This document shows positions 1-4,534 of a DNA stretch of 5,517 bases, one piece after another. This DNA comes from Candidatus Zhuqueibacterota bacterium (lineage in GTDB: Bacteria; Zhuqueibacterota; QNDG01). A program made the position numbers and the translations under genes. The stretch lies in contig QNDG01000138.1 in NCBI GenBank assembly GCA_003645915.1, positions 1-5,517 of the forward strand. The letters run 5' to 3'. A model generated the notes under the pieces. The model did no database searches and was not told the origin of the DNA. It was given only the letters and a program-made list of their open reading frames with translations. The stretch's first letter is position 1, and each line of letters opens with the position of its first letter.

Positions 1-116
1 CCGAAAATAAGGATTAAAATAACAGGAAAGATCAATGTCCCGATAATAAATCCTTTTGTTTTGAATCTGGTTATATATTCGCGTTTAATAACTGCCAGTA
101 CTTTTTTGCTTATCAT
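1..116 (-). CDS. ABC-2 type exporter permease, N-terminal fragment (runs off the window)
   Basis: Only the first 38 codons are inside the window; the gene continues past position 1. The visible N-terminus starts MISKKVLAVIKREYITRFK and is followed by a Gly-rich, strongly hydrophobic stretch (about residues 24-38) that begins the first membrane helix. A short basic cytoplasmic lead containing 'IKREY' and then 'TKGFIIGT' is typical of NatB/YhaP-like ABC-2 permeases. The start ATG (116 to 114) overlaps the TGA stop (115 to 113) of the ATPase gene in an ATGA arrangement, which implies translational coupling and a shared transporter. The protein would form the membrane channel in the inner membrane. 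The substrate cannot be told from this fragment; NatAB relatives export sodium, and others export drugs or peptides. Confidence 0.85.
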   Translation of the reverse strand, partial: MISKKVLAVIKREYITRFKTKGFIIGTLIFPVILILIF

Positions 117-1027
117 ATTTCACCTCCCTGCTCTGAACTTCCCACTGATTCCACAAATATCTCATTCAGGGATGGTTCCTTTATTTCAAATTTTTTAATA
201 ACTGCATTCTGCATTGCTGCTTTCAACACATTTTGTGCGTTTCCCTGAGGACCAAGGCTTATTTCAACCATATTTCCGTAATTGTCATATTTTTCAATAT
301 CTTTCAGATCTTTCAGAAAATCATCTTTACCGTCATATTCAATAAGAACATGTTTGCGGCCGAAATCCTGTTTAATTTTACTGAGGCTTCCGTAAAGCAC
401 CTGCTTGCCCTTATTTATGAGAATTAACTCTTCGCAGAGTTTTTCTGCTGTCTCCATAACATGGGTTGAAAATATAATTGTTGTCCCTTTTTCCTTCAGC
501 TCAAGAAGAAGGTCTTTAATTAAAAGCTGGTTAATAGGGTCAAGGCCGCCGAAAGGTTCGTCAAGTATAAGTAGTTTTGGTTTATGAAGAACAGTGCCTG
601 CAAACTGGATTTTCTGCTGCATACCTTTGGAAAGTTCCTCGATTTTTTTATTTTTCCATTCAGAGAGTTCCATTCGTTCCAGCCAGTAATCAATTTCCTT
701 TTTAATGAAGCTTTTGGGCTTGCTTTTCAATTCTCCGAGAAAAAGAAGAAGATCCTTTACCTTCATTTTTCTGTACATTCCACGTTCTTCCGGAAGATAG
801 CCTATCATATCAGATGCAGTCCTTGCATTCTCATCACCAAGAATTGCAACTTTACCTGAATCAGGAATAATAATATTCATAATCATCCTGATTGTGGTGG
901 TTTTTCCTGCACCGTTAGGACCGATAAATCCGAAAATAACCCCCTCGTCAATTGAGAAAGTAATGTTGTCCACAGCAGTAAAATCACCAAAACTTTTGGT
1001 TATTTTCTCAACCTGAAGTACTTTCAT
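113..1027 (-). CDS. ABC transporter ATP-binding protein, NatA-like with DUF4162-type C-terminus
   Basis: This is the 304-residue ATPase subunit of an ABC exporter and acts at the cytoplasmic face of the inner membrane. All nucleotide-binding motifs are present. Walker A is GPNGAGKTT at residues 36-44. The Q-loop region YLPEERGMY is at 77-85, with Glu where many ABC proteins have Gln. The signature LSKGMQQ is at 132-138, Walker B LLILDEP at 152-158, the D-loop GGLDP at 160-164 and the switch His STH at 187-189. A C-terminal region from about residue 210, beginning near 'LINKGKQVLYG', matches the extension (DUF4162 type) of NatA-like exporters. An in-frame ATG exists eight codons upstream (1051). 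I chose ATG 1027 because an AGGAGG box lies just before it and the conserved family start 'MKVLQVEKITKSFG' begins there. The gene overlaps the permease by 4 nt, forming a two-gene operon. Substrate is unknown. Confidence 0.93.
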   Translation of the reverse strand: MKVLQVEKITKSFGDFTAVDNITFSIDEGVIFGFIGPNGAGKTTTIRMIMNIIIPDSGKVAILGDENARTASDMIGYLPEERGMYRKMKVKDLLLFLGELKSKPKSFIKKEIDYWLERMELSEWKNKKIEELSKGMQQKIQFAGTVLHKPKLLILDEPFGGLDPINQLLIKDLLLELKEKGTTIIFSTHVMETAEKLCEELILINKGKQVLYGSLSKIKQDFGRKHVLIEYDGKDDFLKDLKDIEKYDNYGNMVEISLGPQGNAQNVLKAAMQNAVIKKFEIKEPSLNEIFVESVGSSEQGGEI

Positions 1028-1028
1028 A

Positions 1029-1037
1029 CCCCTCCTC
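1029..1037 (-). promoter_or_regulatory. Ribosome binding site that decides the ATPase start
   Basis: On the minus strand the sequence reads GAGGAGGGGT followed directly by ATG at 1027. The AGGAGG box ends 3 nt before the start codon. This is rather close, though the GGAGGGG run gives the ribosome alternative registers. No purine-rich box precedes the upstream in-frame ATG at 1051, so the shorter protein is preferred. Confidence 0.7.
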
Positions 1038-1217
1038 ATTTGTTTGGTCATAACTTAAATAAACTGTCTGTAATACCGGATATCAGGCATGTTTTTTAAA
1101 TTTCATTGACCATCCGGCAAAAAAGAAATTGGTTCATCTTAAAAATGCTTTTATTTATAAACACAGATCACGTTTTAATATTCATTTCTTAAAAATTTAA
1201 CTAATAAGTATGATTCT

Positions 1218-1246
1218 AATGTAATTATCAGAACCCGATAAGTCAA
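1218..1246 (-). promoter_or_regulatory. Weak candidate sigma-70-type promoter for the ABC operon
   Basis: On the minus strand TTGACT (1246-1241) is followed after 17 nt by TACATT (1223-1218), four of six bases matching the -10 consensus. It would leave a leader of roughly 180 nt before the ATPase start. In this AT-rich gap such matches occur by chance, so this is only a candidate. The rest of the gap (1052-1280) shows nothing else firm apart from a 6-base inverted repeat, ccggat (1076-1081) and atccgg (1112-1117), which could be an operator half-site pair or chance. Confidence 0.25.
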
Positions 1247-1280
1247 CAAAAATATTACATGCGATAAATAAAAGCGGAAA

Positions 1281-1325
1281 ATAAAAAAGCGAAGCCGGAC
1301 AAAGAATATTAATCCTTTGTCCGGC
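1281..1325 (-). terminator. Rho-independent terminator after the beta-barrel gene
   Basis: A perfect 11-bp inverted repeat pairs gccggacaaag (1294-1304) with ctttgtccggc (1315-1325) around a 10-nt loop. It lies about 20 nt beyond the stop codon at 1346. On the minus strand the stem is followed by ttcgc and then a T-rich run (TTTTTTATTTT, 1286 downward). The 5-nt gap between stem and T-run makes it slightly imperfect, but position and strand fit a terminator for the 1346-2602 gene. It also insulates the ABC operon from that gene. Confidence 0.75.
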
Positions 1326-1345
1326 AATAAATTGTTAATTCAAAC

Positions 1346-2602
1346 TTATATAATTATTCGTCCCGAACTGCCGCCGAATCTGGGATTAACAATGTTATTA
1401 AATATTGATCCGAAAGAATAGGAAAAACCAATAGATGTCCAGTAATTATAATTTGTTTCAAGGGCATATCTTCGCAGAAGGACATCTTCCATTTCCGGGC
1501 TTTCCCTGCGCAAATTCAATTGATTATGAATCATGGAAATACCGCCGTACAGATTTATTGAAAAACCTTTGAATACTCTCAAAGACAGATCAGTATTTAT
1601 GCTAAGATAGTTTTTGGAAAAATCGTGAAGGTAGTGAGAACCTTCAATTGAGGTTTCTACTGTACCCCACGGCTGTTTAAACTTCAGTGCAATTTCCAGA
1701 CTCTCGTCAAACAGAGCTTCTTCTGTTTTAAAGTAAATTGTTTCAGCATCATAGTAAACATACTTTGCTCCGATTGTATATAAAAAGCGAAATTCTTTTC
1801 GTGTTGATTCGGAATAGGGGAAAATATTAAATTCCACTGCAGGTGCAATACGATATTCTGCTTTTGTGTTCTGAAATGTTGATGAATTGATTCTTGAATA
1901 TCCTCCCACAGACCAATGACTGGAAATACTTTTAACAATTGTTCCTGAAAAACCCTTGGTTTTCCTGCTTGTCTTTATCCAGTCTTCTTCCCATTTATAT
2001 TTATCCTCACTATAACTTGCATTTAATAAAAATCGCATCTTCCAGTTTTCTGTAATACGATCAGCGGAAAATGATCCGTAAATATATTTATTCCTTGATG
2101 ATTTTTCGCCATTAAACCAGCCTCTGATTCTTGTACGAAAAACCCAGTTATTCCACCTGTCTTTCTTGATCATGGCATCCTTAGGTTTTGTGTATTCAAT
2201 GTTAATATCATTTATTATGGGTGTACTGCTGATAAACGGGACAAGGCCGATTTTTAAATATTTCACAAGTTTCTTTCTGATTATGTCTGCTGTGTCGTCG
2301 TTGTTTGTAGTAAAAACAATTGTATCGTTTTTTGTCTGATAATTATTTTGTCCCAGATATGTAAGAGTATATTCGGTTCCCCCGCTTCCGGTTGTTCTGT
2401 TTGTTATCATAATATGTATGTCAGCATTTTTTCTGTCATAAACATAGTTCACAAAATTAACTTCAGTACGTATAAAATCCATATCACAGAACTGGCAGTC
2501 TATAAATACTTTTGGAGACTGTTTGTCTTTTCCCTGGCTGCTGGATTGAGAAAAGCCGGATAAGAAAATAAGCATTAAGAACATGGCGGTTTTGAATTTC
2601 AT
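1346..2602 (-). CDS. Uncharacterised exported protein, probable outer-membrane beta-barrel
   Basis: This 418-residue protein begins with a signal peptide: basic MKFK, then a hydrophobic core at about residues 5-17, then a Ser/Gln-rich region suited to cleavage near residue 22-24. There is no lipobox cysteine. Residues about 30-125 look like a small mixed alpha/beta periplasmic domain that starts with VFIDCQFCD (a CxxC pair, C36 and C39) and contains TGSGGTEYTLTYLGQ. From about residue 145 onward the sequence alternates aromatic and polar residues in many short strands (for example WKMRFLLNASYSED, LYTIGAKYVYYDA, YWTSIGFSYSFGS), as expected of an outer-membrane beta-barrel. It ends with the extension NPRFGGSSGRIII. 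I recall similar proteins annotated as hypothetical in Bacteroidetes, Gemmatimonadetes and related phyla, but know no function. The ATG is supported by AGGAGG five bases upstream. It is monocistronic, with its own terminator. Confidence 0.85.
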   Translation of the reverse strand: MKFKTAMFLMLIFLSGFSQSSSQGKDKQSPKVFIDCQFCDMDFIRTEVNFVNYVYDRKNADIHIMITNRTTGSGGTEYTLTYLGQNNYQTKNDTIVFTTNNDDTADIIRKKLVKYLKIGLVPFISSTPIINDINIEYTKPKDAMIKKDRWNNWVFRTRIRGWFNGEKSSRNKYIYGSFSADRITENWKMRFLLNASYSEDKYKWEEDWIKTSRKTKGFSGTIVKSISSHWSVGGYSRINSSTFQNTKAEYRIAPAVEFNIFPYSESTRKEFRFLYTIGAKYVYYDAETIYFKTEEALFDESLEIALKFKQPWGTVETSIEGSHYLHDFSKNYLSINTDLSLRVFKGFSINLYGGISMIHNQLNLRRESPEMEDVLLRRYALETNYNYWTSIGFSYSFGSIFNNIVNPRFGGSSGRIII

Positions 2603-2607
2603 TATTT

Positions 2608-2613
2608 CCTCCT
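2608..2613 (-). promoter_or_regulatory. Strong Shine-Dalgarno box of the beta-barrel gene
   Basis: The minus strand reads AGGAGG, then AAATA, then ATG (2602). A full consensus box at 5-nt spacing fixes the start, and with the ATPase box shows that this genome uses Shine-Dalgarno initiation. The MNT gene, by contrast, has only an A-rich leader. Confidence 0.8.
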
Positions 2614-2748
2614 GTACGAATTAACGGGTTTACTTTGTATGCACACACTAATTAGACAGGAGTATAATGAAAAAAGTTTAAATAAATTTATAATTATTTT
2701 TAAATACTCTGAAGTTAAATGTTTTTAATTCTTTAGGGAAAAAATGAC

Positions 2749-2827
2749 ATACCATACTCTACTCCATGGTGAGTCCCTTGTCCGGCTCAGGACAAACTAC
2801 GTCGAACCATGAAAAAGTATAGGGTAT
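2749..2827. repeat. Nested imperfect palindrome (REP/MITE-like), 79 bases
   Basis: Three nested inverted repeats share one centre. The outer arms are ataccatact (2749-2758) and agtat plus ggtat (2816-2827, with a 2-nt bulge). The middle arms are catggt (2765-2770) and accatg (2806-2811). The inner arms are ttgtcc (2778-2783) and ggacaa (2790-2795) around the loop ggctca. The middle portion, with 'ggctcagg' and 'gtcgaaccatg', resembles palindromic intergenic repeats I associate with many environmental bacterial genomes; that resemblance is from memory. It is not followed by a T-run in either direction, so it is unlikely to be a terminator. The remainder of the 2603-2925 gap is AT-rich leader of the beta-barrel gene with no firm promoter. 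Confidence 0.65.
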
Positions 2828-2862
2828 AAGTGAAAATGGAATATAGAATAGGATCTGAGTCC

Positions 2863-2922
2863 CGAACACCAACTTTTTATTTCAGATTTATTTATCAGCA
2901 AACTTCGTAAACCTGAAATCTG
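2863..2922. repeat. Dispersed palindromic repeat, copy 1 (abuts the HEPN gene)
   Basis: Positions 2863-2906 match 4288-4331 at 38 of 44 bases without gaps, including 20 identical bases at 2879-2898. Like the other copy it folds: atttcag (2879-2885) pairs with ctgaaat (2913-2919). The right end stops four bases from the HEPN stop codon. Weak similarity to copy 2 (7 of 11 bases at 2922-2932 against the 'ccaaccaacat' end) continues into the last codons of HEPN. On the minus strand the hairpin is followed by A-rich rather than T-rich sequence, so it is not a classical terminator. Confidence 0.75.
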
Positions 2923-2925
2923 TAA

Positions 2926-3324
2926 TCAACTTACCCACTCTTTAATTCTCAACACAGCATTAACCGCTATCTGCACATCGCTTTTGTCAGGATCACCTTC
3001 AGGAAGTAATCCCGCATCCGGAGGATACCTTGTATCAATATACACAGAAGATAAAAGCAGTGATTGATTTTCTGTAAGCGGTACTTTTATCCCCAGTTTC
3101 TCAACCTTTTTACATAATGCATTAATATCGTGAATTCTCGGAGGTATAACACCTTCTTCTTCCAGTACTCCTTTTAATATTTTTTCCACGAACTGCTGTG
3201 CATGAAAACATATTGATCGGTTAAATCTATTGTCCTTTTTTGATAAATAGATAACAAGCTCGTAGTCTTCTACCGCAAAATCAAACCAATTTCGATCAAC
3301 TTTCTGCAAATTATCTTCTTTCAA
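2926..3324 (-). CDS. HEPN-domain protein, probable toxin half of an MNT/HEPN pair
   Basis: This 132-residue all-helical protein has the family landmarks in order: W13-x3-A17 with D20, then CFHAQQFVEKILKGVL (39-54), HDINAL (65-70) and a late RYPP (99-102). R36 and H41 have the Rx4H spacing expected of HEPN ribonuclease active sites. Here the pair sits in the 'HAQQ' helix, not in the C-terminal helix used by HepT, so catalysis is uncertain. Characterised MNT/HEPN modules are toxin-antitoxin systems in which the nucleotidyltransferase modifies the HEPN RNase, but some pairs of this type have no proven role. No ATG or GTG start exists. A TTG at 3324 overlaps the MNT gene by 14 nt; a second TTG at 3309, preceded by purine-rich GAAAGAAG and starting one base after the MNT stop, is equally plausible. 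Translation is probably coupled to MNT. Confidence 0.85.
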   Translation of the reverse strand: MKEDNLQKVDRNWFDFAVEDYELVIYLSKKDNRFNRSICFHAQQFVEKILKGVLEEEGVIPPRIHDINALCKKVEKLGIKVPLTENQSLLLSSVYIDTRYPPDAGLLPEGDPDKSDVQIAVNAVLRIKEWVS

Positions 3325-3616
3325 ATAAAATTTTACCGTTTATTATAACATCCTTTATAAATGATCTTCCATCCTTTTTTAATTTGTTAAATTCATCAGG
3401 TGTATAAACAATCACATCCACAGGCTGTTCTGTAGCCAGAATCTTTCTCACTTCAATTCTACGCCATAACGGCCTCTTTTTCGTTTCTTTTACAATTAAT
3501 AAATCTATATCGCTATCTTTATCAAATTTACCATTAGCTCCTGAGCCAAAAAGTATTACTAATTCCGGTTTATAAGCTTCTTTCAGCTTATCAACCAGAT
3601 TCTTCACATTATCCAT
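3311..3616 (-). CDS. MNT-type minimal nucleotidyltransferase, probable antitoxin
   Basis: This 101-residue protein carries the complete minimal nucleotidyltransferase core. G24-S25 is followed by ten residues and then D36-x-D38 (the GSx10DxD metal-binding motif). A third acidic residue, D67, lies in PVDVIVYT. All three catalytic carboxylates are therefore present, and the enzyme should transfer a nucleotide, most likely AMP, to a partner. By precedent with MntA/HepT the partner is the HEPN protein encoded immediately downstream. Length is usual for the family. The start ATG at 3616 has no clear Shine-Dalgarno box, only an A-rich leader (AATAAAAAAAAT on the minus strand), unlike the strong boxes of other genes here; low or AU-dependent initiation is a possible reason. 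It is first of a two-gene operon. Confidence 0.9.
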   Translation of the reverse strand: MDNVKNLVDKLKEAYKPELVILFGSGANGKFDKDSDIDLLIVKETKKRPLWRRIEVRKILATEQPVDVIVYTPDEFNKLKKDGRSFIKDVIINGKILFERR

Positions 3617-3674
3617 ATATTTTTTTTATTAGCTTTCATAATCAGATACCGGATATTTAATATATCTTAATTAA

Positions 3675-3703
3675 AAATTAAAATAAATTTACCAAATTGT
3701 CAA
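3675..3703 (-). promoter_or_regulatory. Candidate promoter of the MNT/HEPN operon
   Basis: A perfect TTGACA (-35 type, 3703-3698 on the minus strand) lies about 85 nt upstream of the MNT start. The -10 box is ambiguous in the AT-rich stretch after it: TAATTT follows at 17-nt spacing, and the better match TTTAAT follows at 15 nt. No clear operator palindrome overlaps it. Confidence 0.4.
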
Positions 3704-3962
3704 TAAATCTTTTTCACTACCAAAAATTCATCTCTGATAAATCTGTACATACATTCCACGATTTACCAACCTGTCATTTAGATTCCGCAACAGCGGAAGA
3801 GAAATTTTATTATCTCGCAACGGAGGTAAAGAAAAGACAAGGATAAGGGGGAAGTGAATAGCGAAAAGTGAATAGGTTTTGGGGCTGTGGATGATTTTCA
3901 TTAATGTGAGATCGTTATATAATTGTCAGAAATGTTGTTGTTAAGACAAACAGAAAAAGGGT

Positions 3963-4038
3963 ATAGCGGGATAATTCAGAGGCAGGATTCCTCGTGCCTC
4001 TTTTGCCAGCATCTGAAATTTTTTTTAAAAGCCGCTAT
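3963..4038. repeat. Nested hairpin element, possible structured RNA or palindromic repeat
   Basis: Three concentric stems are visible. The outer arms are atagcgg (3963-3969) and ccgctat (4032-4038). The middle arms are aattcag (3973-3979) and ctgaaatt (4013-4020, one bulge). The inner arms are agaggca (3978-3984) and tgcctct (3995-4001), which share two bases with the middle stem. On the plus strand the inner stem is followed by TTTT (4001-4004), and T-rich sequence also follows the middle stem, so it could end a plus-strand transcript. No plus-strand gene precedes it. Confidence 0.5.
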
Positions 4039-4055
4039 TTTGTTATGATAAAAAA

Positions 4056-4270
4056 TATGCCGTCCCTGCGGAACTATACTTAATTTTAATATCCACATTC
4101 TACAAATATACCGCCCCTACGTGGCTTGGGCTTATTCTAACCGCAATAATTATTTCTTCACTTTTTTATAATGAATACTTTTCAAATTGTCCTGTTCCTT
4201 ATCCCGTTAGAGACAACATATTTATAGCAAAATGATAAACAAAAAACTAACGTCCCGTAGGGACGGAATA
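4056..4270. repeat. Inverted-repeat element built from GTCCC(N)GGGAC palindromes, about 215 bases
   Basis: Four short palindromes are present: degenerate ones at 4061-4074, 4113-4125 and 4202-4214, and a perfect one at 4251-4265 (cgtccc-gta-gggacg). The centres of the first two are about 51 bases apart and those of the last two about 50. The reverse complement of the right half (4202-4270) aligns with the left half (4056-4126). The outer ends agree at 14 of 16 bases. The linkers share ctacaaatat (4100-4109) against ctataaatat (4227-4218, minus strand), placed 44 and 43 bases from their respective ends. The two halves are thus inverted copies around an AT-rich core (about 4127-4201). A short non-coding inverted-repeat element without a transposase is the natural reading. 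Confidence 0.65.
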
Positions 4271-4282
4271 GAAAATTATATA

Positions 4283-4365
4283 AATATCGAACACTGATTT
4301 TTGATTTCAGATTTATTTATCAGAAACCTTCTGAAATCTCAAATCTCCAACCAACATTCGATATT
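4283..4365. repeat. Dispersed palindromic repeat, copy 2, with terminal inverted repeats
   Basis: The ends are a perfect 9-base inverted repeat, aatatcgaa (4283-4291) and ttcgatatt (4357-4365). Inside is a perfect 8-base stem, gatttcag (4303-4310) and ctgaaatc (4331-4338). The left half matches 2863-2906. The complete ends here, against ragged ends at the other copy, make this the better preserved member. It begins 13 bases after the preceding inverted-repeat element. Confidence 0.75.
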
Positions 4366-4382
4366 CATCTTTAATAATAAAA

Positions 4383-4402
4383 GGAATGCATGTATGCATT
4401 CC
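4383..4402. repeat. Perfect 9-bp palindrome ggaatgcat-gt-atgcattcc
   Basis: Two perfectly complementary 9-base arms are separated by two bases. The flank continues cctaccggg. There is no T-run on either side, so it is not a terminator. It resembles REP-type intergenic palindromes. Confidence 0.6.
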
Positions 4403-4425
4403 CTACCGGGTTATTCTGTTTTGAT

Positions 4426-4471
4426 GTTGCAAGGTCGCTGACGTTTAATTAAGACCTCAGAGGTCTGCAAC
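4426..4471. repeat. Two-level palindrome beside the hydrolase 3' end
   Basis: The outer arms are gttgca (4426-4431) and tgcaac (4466-4471). On the right side a tight hairpin, agacctc (4452-4458) and gaggtct (4460-4466), has a one-base centre. It lies about 65 nt past the hydrolase stop. On the plus strand it is followed by tgttttt, but on the hydrolase strand no T-run follows, so a terminator role for that gene is doubtful. Confidence 0.5.
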
Positions 4472-4534
4472 TGTTTTTAAATTCAAAATTTCTTCTCTCT
4501 TCTAATTCGTGTTAATTTATCCTACCATTCACCT

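Larger units (their letters stand above)
3617..4534. other. Gene-free repeat island between the hydrolase and MNT/HEPN
   Basis: These 918 bases contain no credible reading frame on either strand, no tRNA-like cloverleaf that I can find and no transposase remnant. They hold the MNT/HEPN leader and promoter (3617-3703). Next come a short hairpin, ttccgc-aaca-gcggaa (3783-3798), with a related cgcaacgga motif near 3817, and a 14-base direct repeat of agtgaatag (3853-3861 and 3867-3875). The larger repeats annotated separately between 3963 and 4471 follow. Several unrelated palindrome types lie side by side, suggesting repeated insertion into a neutral site or a chain of nested elements. Confidence 0.7.

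Noticed and set aside
77..85. Glu in place of the Q-loop Gln in the ATPase (residues 77-85 of the protein) as a possible defect
   Set aside because: YLPEERG-type Q-loops are, from general knowledge, common in this NatA-like subfamily, so it is not evidence of inactivity.
233..859. Three plus-strand reading frames opposite the ATPase gene
   Set aside because: They lie antisense to a gene with all ABC motifs, have no ribosome binding sites and show no recognisable domain.
1684..1938. An 84-codon minus-strand frame inside the beta-barrel gene
   Set aside because: It is an out-of-frame shadow of a well-supported gene, with low-complexity composition and no start signal.
2348..2563. A 71-codon plus-strand frame opposite the beta-barrel gene's N-terminal region
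   Set aside because: It is the antisense of the exported protein's coding sequence and lacks a ribosome binding site or family resemblance.
3734..3745. Possible third remnant of the dispersed repeat core (ctgataaatctg, reverse orientation)
   Set aside because: Only twelve AT-rich bases match, with a 4-base deletion; this is too short to distinguish from chance.
4050..4270. CRISPR-like array of short palindromic units
   Set aside because: There are only four degenerate units with unequal spacing (51, 89, 50), in inverted instead of direct orientation, and no cas genes.
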